Source: JACQID01 sp035289125
Lineage (GTDB): Archaea; Aenigmatarchaeota; Aenigmatarchaeia; GW2011-AR5
Length of the DNA stretch: 7,711 bases
NCBI GenBank assembly: GCA_035289125.1
Contig: DATDXW010000070.1
Coordinates: 1-7,711 of the forward strand
Direction: 5' to 3'
Part shown: positions 1 to 5,419 of the stretch, piece after piece
Position numbering within the stretch: position 1 is the first letter of the stretch
Layout: each line of letters begins with the position of its first letter
Made by a program: the position numbers and the translations under genes
Notes under the pieces: generated by a model
What the model was told of the DNA's origin: nothing
Seen by the model: the letters and a program-made list of their open reading frames with translations, nothing else
Databases searched by the model: none

Positions 1-1163
1 GTCTGATAGAGCACGACGAGAACTATCGCGTCCACGTTCCCGTCGTTTATCGCCGCTTCCAGCGCTATCTTGTATCGCTCCGTCGTGGCGTCGCCCAGAA
101 GGTCAAGCGGATTGCCTATATTCATCGCCGGCGAAAATTTATCTTTTATTGCTTTTATCGTTTCTTTGCTCATCTCCGCCATCTGCAACCCGAACTTGGC
201 TATGCTATCGGAAGCAAGCACGCCGTACCCGCCGCCATTGGTTATTATCTGCACCCTGCCGCCTTTGGCGGGCACAGAGGCTTCCAGTATCCTCGCATAA
301 TTGAACATGTCGTAAAGCGAATCGGCACGAATGACGTTAGCCTGCTTAAAAGCTCCAAAGTAAACTTCAGCCGCGCCTGCCAAAGAACCGGTGTGCGACG
401 CTATGGCGCGCGAGCCCTGTTCTGTGACGCCACCTTTTAGCACTATGACAGGCTTCTTCTTTGACACGCGCTTCGCGACTTCCAAGAATTTTCGCCCGTC
501 ACGGATGCCTTCCACATACATGCATATTACTTTCGTCTCCGCGTCGTCGCCAAAGTATTCCAGCAAATCCGACTCGTCCACGTCAACGGCGTTCCCGTAG
601 CTTGCGAACTTGGCGAACCCGTAGCCCTGCGCCGTTGCCATGTCAAGAATCGCCGCCCCGACCGCGCCGGACTGGCAGATGAAAGATATGTTGCCCGTTT
701 CCGGGCGCTTTAGCCTGTATCTCGGCAAAAAGAGCGTGTCCATCTCGCTGTGCGAATTAAACGTTCCGAGGCAGTTGGGCCCTATCGCCCGTATCCCGTA
801 TTTCTTCAGCGCGGTCTTTAGTTTTTCCTCGCCATTGGCGTTTCCGGCTTCCCTGAAGCCCGCCGAGATTATCACCACGTGCCTTATCCCCTTCTTTGCG
901 CACTGCCCCAGCACGGGAATGACGAACGGCGTTGGCACTGCTATGACCGCCATTTCCACCCGTTCCGCTATGGCATCGGCCGACGGGTAGCACTTCATCC
1001 CCTGTATCTCCTCCGCGTTCGGGTTCACCGGATAAATCCTGCCCTTGAACTTCCCGTCTATGAGATTCCGTAGAATAACGTTCCCGACCTTGGTACTGTC
1101 CCGGGACGCGCCAATAACTGCAATACTGGAAGCTTTGAAGAACGCGTCCATGTTCATGACCAT
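1..1163 (-). CDS. acdA: ADP-forming acetyl/acyl-CoA synthetase, alpha subunit (3' end cut by window edge)
   Basis: This subunit and its beta partner convert acyl-CoA, ADP and phosphate to free acid, CoA and ATP, the energy-conserving last step of archaeal fermentation in the cytoplasm. The minus-strand frame is open from ATG at 1163 to position 1, giving 387 residues; I estimate 70-80 are missing at the C-terminus. Residues 10-135 form a Rossmann CoA-binding domain (IAVIGASRDSTKVGN near 14-28, then GIRAIGPNCLG at 123-133). A succinyl-CoA-ligase-like domain follows (ICQSGAVGA, 162-170). SHTGS at 256-260 holds the phospho-accepting histidine; with this start it is His257, the same number as in the Pyrococcus alpha subunit. 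ATGs at 1163, 1157 and 1151 are all possible; 1163 is preferred because a TATA-like box lies 26 bases upstream. The beta gene is separate and divergent. The exact acyl substrate cannot be read from sequence. Confidence 0.93.
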   Translation of the reverse strand, partial: MVMNMDAFFKASSIAVIGASRDSTKVGNVILRNLIDGKFKGRIYPVNPNAEEIQGMKCYPSADAIAERVEMAVIAVPTPFVIPVLGQCAKKGIRHVVIISAGFREAGNANGEEKLKTALKKYGIRAIGPNCLGTFNSHSEMDTLFLPRYRLKRPETGNISFICQSGAVGAAILDMATAQGYGFAKFASYGNAVDVDESDLLEYFGDDAETKVICMYVEGIRDGRKFLEVAKRVSKKKPVIVLKGGVTEQGSRAIASHTGSLAGAAEVYFGAFKQANVIRADSLYDMFNYARILEASVPAKGGRVQIITNGGGYGVLASDSIAKFGLQMAEMSKETIKAIKDKFSPAMNIGNPLDLLGDATTERYKIALEAAINDGNVDAIVLVVLYQ

Positions 1164-1184
1164 GTTCTCTATTTGCGCCGCCTG

Positions 1185-1193
1185 CTTAAAAAG
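1185..1193 (-). promoter_or_regulatory. TATA-like box for acdA
   Basis: Read on the minus strand this is CTTTTTAAG. Its centre is 26 bases upstream of the ATG at 1163, so transcription would start at or next to the start codon (leaderless). It lies in the 69-base gap after the upstream minus-strand gene, so acdA can be transcribed on its own. The call rests on position and A/T content only. Confidence 0.5.
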
Positions 1194-1232
1194 TTGTGAC
1201 AAACGAAAGCCACTAACACGTGCTTGGTTCTG

Positions 1233-1598
1233 TTAAAGAGCAGGCTCTCCTTGCATTGAGTGCGCCAAGTGTTTCCTTGCTTCTTCACGTCTTCCCGCGT
1301 AAACGTCAGTCCATGATGAACCCGGGTAATGCTCTATTCCCGGATCAGGAATCAACAACGCTGCCATAGCCGCCGCCCAAAAAGCTGGGAATAGGTCGGG
1401 CGGAATCTCATTTCCCCGATATTTCTCCAATATCCACTCTCCATCCTCTCCTACCATATATGAGCTATTACCACTCCCTATGATAATGCCATCAGTAAGA
1501 ATTTGCCCAAGCGCATACCCTTGAACACCCATTTCAAGAAGTCTTGTGAAGTAAGGTTCATTGCGCACTATGCGGTCTCGGACTGAAGCAGAAGACAC
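1233..1598 (-). CDS. hypothetical protein, 121 aa
   Basis: I do not recognise a family. The frame starts with GTG at 1598 and ends with TAA at 1235-1233. The protein appears soluble: there is no signal peptide, and the only hydrophobic run is a short FWAAAMAALLIPDPG stretch near residues 70-84. The N-terminal part holds a Gly/Ile-rich stretch (GQILTDGIIIGSGNSS, about 31-46) and the C-terminus is charged. Support for a real gene is a six-base Shine-Dalgarno match (GAGGTG, plus coordinates 1604-1609) five bases before the GTG, and A/T-rich promoter candidates upstream. It lies between the divergent subunit genes of the acyl-CoA synthetase, in the same direction as alpha, which alone does not show a functional link. 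It looks more A/T rich than its neighbours. A second GTG at 1568 is a possible alternative start. Confidence 0.55.
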   Translation of the reverse strand: MSSASVRDRIVRNEPYFTRLLEMGVQGYALGQILTDGIIIGSGNSSYMVGEDGEWILEKYRGNEIPPDLFPAFWAAAMAALLIPDPGIEHYPGSSWTDVYAGRREEARKHLAHSMQGEPAL

Positions 1599-1603
1599 AC
1601 TGG

Positions 1604-1609
1604 CACCTC
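1604..1609 (-). promoter_or_regulatory. Shine-Dalgarno site for the 1233-1598 gene
   Basis: On the minus strand this reads GAGGTG, a six-base match to the usual anti-Shine-Dalgarno CACCTC, five bases before the GTG start at 1598. It decides the start of this gene. It is unusual here because most other genes in the window appear leaderless. For it to be in the mRNA, transcription must begin upstream of about 1610. Confidence 0.45.
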
Positions 1610-1611
1610 GG

Positions 1612-1648
1612 AATATATACCAAATTATACCGGCTTATCTTAATAAAG
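1612..1648 (-). promoter_or_regulatory. Promoter region with three TATA-like candidates for the 1233-1598 gene
   Basis: Three A/T-rich boxes are visible on the minus strand: around 1612-1619 (TATATAT), 1623-1629 (TATAATT) and 1639-1648 (CTTTATTAAG). Only the farthest would place the transcript start near 1618, giving a leader of about 20 bases that includes the Shine-Dalgarno site. The nearest two would start transcription at or inside the first codons. Which is used cannot be settled from sequence. Confidence 0.3.
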
Positions 1649-1683
1649 ACTATCGGGTAAACAAAGCCACCGTATTCCTAAAG

Positions 1684-1691
1684 CATTTATC
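1684..1691 (+). promoter_or_regulatory. TATA-like box for acdB
   Basis: CATTTATC is centred about 25 bases upstream of the acdB ATG at 1713, the expected distance for a leaderless archaeal transcript. It lies within the 114-base divergent region shared with the 1233-1598 gene. Confidence 0.5.
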
Positions 1692-1712
1692 CTGCTTCCG
1701 ACAATTAAGAGC

Positions 1713-2327
1713 ATGAAAGTGCTTGCCGAGCGCGAAGCGGAAGACTTCCTGCGGAAATACGTCCCTGTTGCAAAGAGCGTTCTTCTCAAAAAGGGCGTCA
1801 AATTCTGGAAGCCTCCGTTCGTTCTGAAGCTCTCCTCGGTTGAGGCGCTGCACAAGAGCGACATGGGTGGTGTGAAGATAGTCCGAAAGAGCAGCGAAGC
1901 CGGAGAAGCCTATAACGCTCTTCTCTCAATCGCGAAAAAGAAGAAACTGAAAAAATACGGCATGTTGATGCAAGAGTACGTAGAGGGCGTGGAAATGATT
2001 ATCGGCGTGAAACGCGACCCCTCTTTCGGCGCCGTTCTCATGGCAGGAGCAGGCGGAACGCTCGTTGAGCTTATAAAAGACGTCTCCTTCCGCGTCTGCC
2101 CGATAACCGACGGCGACGCGCAGCAGATGCTGGACGAACTGAAAACAAAAAAGCTTCTCTACGGCTTCCGCTCCCGCCCTAAATGCAACATCGCCGCGCT
2201 CAAAAAAATGATGGTGAAAGTTTCGCAGCTTGCCGTGAAGCGCAAGATAGAAGAACTGGATATAAATCCCGTGATTGTCAACGCGGCTGGCGCAAAAGTT
2301 GTGGATGCGCGGATTGTAATGGGATAA
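1713..2327 (+). CDS. acdB: ADP-forming acetyl/acyl-CoA synthetase, beta subunit
   Basis: This is the nucleotide-binding ATP-grasp subunit that pairs with the alpha subunit encoded at 1-1163. It is 204 residues, shorter than the roughly 230 usual for stand-alone archaeal beta subunits. The shortening is in the N-terminal part, where the segment between the first helix (EREAEDFLRKY, 6-16) and the strand FVLKLSS (36-42) is reduced. ALHKSDMGGVKI (45-56) is the family signature; His47 is the expected beta-subunit histidine in phosphoryl transfer. The ATP-grasp signature MAGAGGTLVELIKDVSFRV runs from 110 to 128, and ELDINPVIV (181-189) supplies the C-terminal metal and nucleotide-binding residues. 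The start is fixed by a TATA-like box about 25 bases upstream. The stop codon overlaps the promoter box of the next gene, so the two are tightly packed but probably independently transcribed. Confidence 0.93.
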   Translation: MKVLAEREAEDFLRKYVPVAKSVLLKKGVKFWKPPFVLKLSSVEALHKSDMGGVKIVRKSSEAGEAYNALLSIAKKKKLKKYGMLMQEYVEGVEMIIGVKRDPSFGAVLMAGAGGTLVELIKDVSFRVCPITDGDAQQMLDELKTKKLLYGFRSRPKCNIAALKKMMVKVSQLAVKRKIEELDINPVIVNAAGAKVVDARIVMG

Positions 2328-2331
2328 ATAG
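2324..2331 (+). promoter_or_regulatory. TATA-like box overlapping the acdB stop codon
   Basis: ATAAATAG includes the TAA stop of acdB (2325-2327) and is centred about 25 bases before the ATG at 2352. This favours 2352 over the in-frame ATG at 2337, which lies too close to the box to be in the transcript. Confidence 0.45.
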
Positions 2332-2351
2332 TTTGAATGCGTGTTTTCCAA

Positions 2352-3011
2352 ATGACAAAATTCAGTCTTCTAGCTGACGCATCAGAGCATTTCGCTAAAT
2401 GGTACTCAAATCCAGATTACGTAAATCAGTATGCAAAGTATCTCCGTAATCCGGGAAAAGAACTGGATACCATGAACGATAGCGAGAGAAAAATACAGAG
2501 TTTTTTATCCAAATTGGGAAAATGCACAAGAATCGCCACAAGCTCTGAAAAGGAACCTGACTTTTTAATATCCGTGCAAAACCTCGTTATAGAAGTGACG
2601 TCCATAAACACTATATATGGAAAAGACTTCACAATAAATGCAAAATCCGAAACTGAATGGCTTGAAAAGATATGGTTTACTTTGACGGAAAAGGAAAGAA
2701 AATTTAGCAAGAAGTATGCGGAAATGACGAAGATAGTAGTAATCTATATTGATTTCATGCAGTGGTACGCGAGCCGAACGATTTTAGACCGAATTTCATT
2801 AAAAAGCAATGTTCTATCTGACACGAACGTTGATGCGCTATTGATATATTATTCGAAAGTTGGTGGAAACGTCGAAAATAAAACGCCTTTCCTGATTTGC
2901 AGAAATAGAGAAATAGGCGACATTTTCCAGTCTATTTATAACAAATCAGAACTTTTTGTCCATAAGCCTTCATTATTGTCTCAATTACTTAACGCACTTA
3001 ATTTTCGTTGA
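2352..3011 (+). CDS. hypothetical protein, 219 aa, possible PD-(D/E)xK-like fold
   Basis: I cannot assign a family. The protein is soluble, charged and mainly helical at its start, with an acidic/basic helix ERKIQSFLSKLG (45-56). Two predicted strands follow: PDFLI (69-73) and NLVIEVTSIN (77-86). The order helix-Glu, strand-Asp70, strand-Glu81-x-Thr83 resembles the core of PD-(D/E)xK nucleases, except that the expected lysine is Thr; Lys91 a few residues on could replace it. A hydrophobic strand KIVVIYIDF (127-135) comes next, as in that fold. This is a pattern judgement, not a recognised domain, and binding without catalysis is equally possible. The start at 2352 is chosen because a TATA-like box lies 25 bases upstream. 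The gene is visibly more A/T rich than acdB before it and msrB after it, suggesting acquisition. No toxin-antitoxin or restriction partner is adjacent. Confidence 0.75.
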   Translation: MTKFSLLADASEHFAKWYSNPDYVNQYAKYLRNPGKELDTMNDSERKIQSFLSKLGKCTRIATSSEKEPDFLISVQNLVIEVTSINTIYGKDFTINAKSETEWLEKIWFTLTEKERKFSKKYAEMTKIVVIYIDFMQWYASRTILDRISLKSNVLSDTNVDALLIYYSKVGGNVENKTPFLICRNREIGDIFQSIYNKSELFVHKPSLLSQLLNALNFR

Positions 3012-3074
3012 TATTTATTGCCATATAATCCATTTGCCGTTAGACATATCAAATATAACATTGTTCCACTTCTC

Positions 3075-3169
3075 TCATTCATTCTCTGCCGATTTCCCGC
3101 ATATTGGGCATTCAAGACAAAAGCGTATTTTACCAGTGGGTATAGCCGAACGCAGAAAGGCAGTATTTA
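3075..3169 (-). other. Cysteine-rich open tail in the -1 frame behind msrB (possible frameshifted extension or remnant)
   Basis: Just past the msrB stop, the minus strand in the -1 frame is open to TGA at 3077-3075 and encodes 31 residues containing IPTGKIRFCLECPICG. This repeats the PTGK-RFC string of the MsrB active-site region (PTGKRFC) and adds a C-x2-C-x2-C cluster like a zinc knuckle. The frame has a TGA shortly upstream and no ATG, GTG or TTG, so it cannot be a normal stand-alone gene. One extra A in the run of six at 3170-3175 would join it to MsrB. It may be a frameshift extension, a decayed partial duplication, or chance. Confidence 0.3.
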
Positions 3170-3535
3170 TTTTTTCTCCTCAAACTCCAGCGCCGCCGAA
3201 TTTATGCAAAAACGCTTACCAGTAGGTTTCGTCCCGTCGTCAAAAACGTGCCCCAGATGCCCGCCGCACTTTTTGCATGTGACTTCTATTCTGCTCGTGC
3301 CGTGAGAATCATCCTTTTTCATATCCACGCTTTCCTTCACCGCTTCAAAAAAGCTCGGCCATCCGCAGCCTGAATCGTACTTCGCCGAAGAATAGAAAAG
3401 CGGTGAACCGCAACCGACGCACATGTACGTGCCGTTCTTTTTGTTAAGGAGCAATTTACCCGTGAAAGGCAACTCCGTGCCTCGCTCCACCAGCACGCGG
3501 TGCTGCTCCGGCGTGAGCTTCTTCATTTTCTCCAT
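3167..3535 (-). CDS. msrB: Peptide methionine (R)-S-oxide reductase MsrB
   Basis: MsrB reduces the R epimer of methionine sulfoxide in proteins or free peptides back to methionine, repairing oxidative damage in the cytoplasm. The 122 residues cover the full single domain. Four zinc-binding cysteines are present as CVGC (Cys39, Cys42) and CKKC (Cys87, Cys90). The signature YDSGCGWPSF is at 53-62, with Cys57 in the place of a common resolving cysteine. GGHLGHVF (91-98) and RFCINSAAL (108-116) follow, with Cys110 as the catalytic residue. The ATG at 3535 is preferred over an upstream in-frame ATG at 3556 because a TATA-like stretch centred near 3561 lies 26 bases before it. It is divergent from the 8-oxoguanine glycosylase gene and shares that A/T-rich stretch. 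A run of six A sits just before the stop, with an open cysteine-rich tail beyond it in another frame. Confidence 0.96.
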   Translation of the reverse strand: MEKMKKLTPEQHRVLVERGTELPFTGKLLLNKKNGTYMCVGCGSPLFYSSAKYDSGCGWPSFFEAVKESVDMKKDDSHGTSRIEVTCKKCGGHLGHVFDDGTKPTGKRFCINSAALEFEEKK

Positions 3536-3554
3536 AATTATGTATGCCAACAAC

Positions 3555-3566
3555 AATTAAATAAAC
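3555..3566. promoter_or_regulatory. Shared A/T-rich box of the divergent msrB / ogg promoter
   Basis: The stretch aattaaataaac is the only strong A/T box in the 48 bases between the two divergent genes. Its centre is about 26 bases from the msrB ATG at 3535 on one side and 23-25 bases from the ogg ATG at 3584 on the other. A single element could therefore position TATA-binding protein for both leaderless transcripts, or two overlapping boxes could compete. Confidence 0.45.
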
Positions 3567-3583
3567 TCGCGAAAAATATGACG

Positions 3584-4186
3584 ATGCTCGCAGATTCTTA
3601 CCGTGCCAGAAAGCAGAACATACAAAACCGTCTCGCAGATTTCAGAAATATTCCGAAAACCCCTGAATCGTTGTTTGCTGAACTTGTCTTCTGCTTGCTC
3701 ACCCCGCAGTCCAGAGCCGTTGAGTGCGACAAAGCCGTGCAGCAGCTTCGGCAAAATAATTTACTTTTCACCGGCACGCCGGAGGAAGTGAATCCGCACG
3801 TCCGCCCCATCCGCTTCCACAACCAGAAAACGAAGAGCATCGTGGAAGCGCGGAAGCACGCCACGAAGCTCCCGGCGCTTTTGTCAATGCAACCAGTTGA
3901 AGCACGCGAATGGCTAGTCGCCAACGTTCGCGGTTTAGGGTATAAAGAAGCGTCACACTTCCTGCGAAACGTAGGACGAGGTGAAGAGCTGGCGATACTT
4001 GACCGCCACGTCCTGAAGAATCTTGTGAAGCACAACGCAATAGAAGAAATCCCGAAGACTTTAACGAAGAAGCGCTACATGGAGATAGAGCAGAAGATGA
4101 AGGAGTTTTCTCAAAAAGTCTCAATACCACTGGCGCATCTTGACCTGCTCTTCTGGTCTGAAGAGGCGGGACGGGTTTTCAAGTGA
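3584..4186 (+). CDS. ogg: 8-oxoguanine DNA glycosylase/AP lyase, archaeal Ogg2 type
   Basis: The enzyme removes 8-oxoguanine from DNA and cuts the strand at the abasic site, the first step of base excision repair. It is a helix-hairpin-helix glycosylase close in size (200 residues) to the Methanocaldococcus type 2 enzyme. VRGLGYKEASHFLRNVG (about 115-131) is the hairpin region, with Lys121 as the Schiff-base nucleophile. LAILDRHVLKNL (136-147) carries the catalytic Asp140. The chain ends in lysine (Lys200), as in Ogg2 enzymes where the C-terminal lysine helps recognise the oxidised base. LVFCLLTPQS near 34-43 is the usual N-terminal motif of this group. The ATG at 3578 is an alternative start, but 3584 fits the promoter spacing better; a longer frame back to 3500 would overlap msrB and lie inside the promoter. 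It is divergent from msrB, another oxidative damage repair gene. Confidence 0.93.
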   Translation: MLADSYRARKQNIQNRLADFRNIPKTPESLFAELVFCLLTPQSRAVECDKAVQQLRQNNLLFTGTPEEVNPHVRPIRFHNQKTKSIVEARKHATKLPALLSMQPVEAREWLVANVRGLGYKEASHFLRNVGRGEELAILDRHVLKNLVKHNAIEEIPKTLTKKRYMEIEQKMKEFSQKVSIPLAHLDLLFWSEEAGRVFK

Positions 4187-4208
4187 AAGGCAAGAATGAT
4201 AAATGCAC

Positions 4209-4216
4209 TTTATAAA
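4209..4216 (+). promoter_or_regulatory. TATA box for csaA
   Basis: TTTATAAA is the clearest TATA box in the window. Its centre lies about 25 bases upstream of the ATG at 4237, so the csaA transcript is predicted to be leaderless and independent of ogg despite the 50-base gap and shared direction. Confidence 0.6.
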
Positions 4217-4236
4217 CATTCCAGAAAATTATAAGC

Positions 4237-4569
4237 ATGGCGACGTTTGACGATTTCCAGAAGCTGGATATACGCGTGGGGAAAATCATTGCGGTTGAAG
4301 ATTTTCCCGAAGCAAAGAAACCGGCGTATAAGCTTACAATTGATTTAGGAACAGAGATAGGCGCGAAAAGATGCAGCGTGCAAATAACAAAGAATTACTC
4401 CAAGGAAAGCCTGAAAAACAAACTCGTCCTTTGCATCGTGAATTTTCCTCCGAGACAAATCGGCCCGTTCCTGTCGGAAGTTCTCACTCTCGGGATTCCT
4501 AACGAAAGCAAAGAATGCATCCTAATAACGCCTGACAAGGAAGTCCCTGTAGGCGGGAAATTGTACTAA
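4237..4569 (+). CDS. csaA: CsaA-like tRNA-binding-domain protein
   Basis: The 110-residue protein is a stand-alone OB-fold tRNA-binding domain, the kind found at the end of methionyl-tRNA synthetase beta chains. Its length and sequence pattern match Bacillus CsaA, described as an export-related chaperone: FDDFQKLDIRVGKI at 4-17, FPEAKKPAYKLTIDLG at 23-38, the central SVQITKNY at 47-54, NFPPRQIGPFLSEVL at 69-83, and an acidic-to-glycine end VPVGGKL (103-109). CsaA proteins are dimers that bind unfolded or exported proteins, and several archaea have them. Whether this copy acts on proteins, tRNA or both cannot be told from sequence. It has its own TATA box and no Shine-Dalgarno site. It faces the NAD kinase gene convergently across 24 bases. 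Confidence 0.9.
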   Translation: MATFDDFQKLDIRVGKIIAVEDFPEAKKPAYKLTIDLGTEIGAKRCSVQITKNYSKESLKNKLVLCIVNFPPRQIGPFLSEVLTLGIPNESKECILITPDKEVPVGGKLY

Positions 4570-4593
4570 AGTGCGCTTATGCTTTACTCCCAG

Positions 4594-5280
4594 TCAGATA
4601 ATCTTCGTAATCCTCGCAACGCTACTTGAGAGCTTCACTTCAATTTCCTCGCCGTCCTTCAGCACCGGCACCATGGGGTCGTTGTCCCATGAAAGCGTCG
4701 CGGGCCCCCGGACCATCTTTATGCGTATCTTCGCGTCTTCCGGCAGGTTTATATTCCTGATGTTCGCTAAAATGTTGTTGAACGCAATGCCTATGCCTTT
4801 AGCGAATTTCTTCTTCGTGATGGAATAATAATACGCAGTGGAGCCGAAAGGCGTGGCAACCACGAGCCCGTCGCCTATCATCGTCCCGTCCACGCGCTTC
4901 CCGTTCACGTAAACAAGAAAACGTATGGCGTGCATGGGATTCTTGTTGCGTATGACGATGTCGTTTACCGCCAGCTTCTTCTTTCCCCGGAAGCGCAACT
5001 CCAGCTTCCTGTATTCCTTGAGCCTGAAGCGCTTCTGCTTTAAATGCTTTAGAAGCGGCGTAAGCGAGTCCCATTCGCACTTGACACAGACGTTGCCGTC
5101 GCGTATCAGCAGCTTCGGCACGCCCGGATAGATGCGTTCCGCCATCAGAAATGTCCCGTCGCCGCCGAGAGATATTACAAGTTCCGGCTTCTTCTCATCG
5201 TAGCTTAATCCGCTTGACTTGATGCTTTTTCTATAGTCAGCTGCCAGACGCCGATTCTTGCCGAAAACAGCTATTCTCAT
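4594..5280 (-). CDS. nadK: NAD kinase (ATP-NAD kinase), compact and divergent
   Basis: NAD kinase phosphorylates NAD at the 2'-hydroxyl of the adenosine ribose to make NADP in the cytoplasm. The 228 residues are short against the usual 250-300. The nucleotide-binding LVISLGGDGTF (34-44) carries the catalytic GGDGT, LAVNDIVI (103-110) takes the place of the NE motif with Asn-Asp, and DGLVVATPFGSTAYYYS (137-153) is the second signature. The Asn-x-Gly-x-x-Gly-Phe loop that normally follows GGDGT is not recognisable; the equivalent region reads LLIRDGNVCVKCEW (57-70) with a CxxC pair. The C-terminal beta-rich domain (about 185-228) is present but short. A TATA-like box about 25 bases upstream fixes the ATG at 5280 as leaderless. 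NADP supply would serve the dehydrogenase encoded nearby if that enzyme uses NADP. A sugar or diacylglycerol kinase of the same superfamily is less likely. Confidence 0.88.
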   Translation of the reverse strand: MRIAVFGKNRRLAADYRKSIKSSGLSYDEKKPELVISLGGDGTFLMAERIYPGVPKLLIRDGNVCVKCEWDSLTPLLKHLKQKRFRLKEYRKLELRFRGKKKLAVNDIVIRNKNPMHAIRFLVYVNGKRVDGTMIGDGLVVATPFGSTAYYYSITKKKFAKGIGIAFNNILANIRNINLPEDAKIRIKMVRGPATLSWDNDPMVPVLKDGEEIEVKLSSSVARITKII

Positions 5281-5301
5281 GATAAAAATCTACGGGAAAG
5301 G

Positions 5302-5309
5302 TATATATT
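5302..5309 (-). promoter_or_regulatory. TATA-like box for nadK
   Basis: On the minus strand this reads AATATATA, centred about 25 bases before the nadK ATG at 5280. It implies a leaderless transcript. It lies on one side of the 139-base region shared with the divergent membrane-protein gene. Confidence 0.5.
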
Positions 5310-5322
5310 GGTATTGATTTAC

Positions 5323-5335
5323 GCAACTTTGTTGC
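5323..5335. repeat. Small perfect inverted repeat upstream of nadK
   Basis: GCAAC and GTTGC form a five-base stem around TTT. The element sits just upstream of the nadK TATA-like box. It could be an operator for a dimeric regulator, but it is short enough to occur by chance. Confidence 0.25.
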
Positions 5336-5390
5336 ATAAATAACCTTTACATCCTATATTTGCAACACTCTATCTTTTGCAGCAATTGCC

Positions 5391-5400
5391 TTTTTAAATT
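5391..5400 (+). promoter_or_regulatory. TATA-like box for the 5420-5770 gene
   Basis: TTTTTAAATT is centred about 24-25 bases before the ATG at 5420, predicting a leaderless transcript for the small membrane protein. Confidence 0.45.
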
Positions 5401-5419
5401 CCAATAATAAAAGAAATAT

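Noticed and set aside
391..990. Several plus-strand open frames opposite acdA.
   Set aside because: They lie antisense to a clearly conserved coding frame, and their products lack any family pattern. They are a by-product of G/C-rich third positions.
1164..1235. The unknown gene at 1233-1598 and acdA lie in the same reading frame with only one stop (1235-1233) between them, which could suggest a stop-codon readthrough fusion.
   Set aside because: A gap of only 23 codons without another stop is common by chance, acdA starts at the normal place for its family, and it has its own TATA-like box.
3165..3176. The T-rich run on the plus strand as a terminator for the 2352 gene.
   Set aside because: It lies over 150 bases past the stop and partly inside msrB, where the run reflects lysine codons and the stop codon of the opposite strand. 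Termination there cannot be shown.
3018..3305. Plus-strand open frame spanning the gap after the 2352 gene and running into msrB.
   Set aside because: It overlaps the conserved zinc-binding C-terminal half of MsrB in antisense and has no recognisable pattern of its own.
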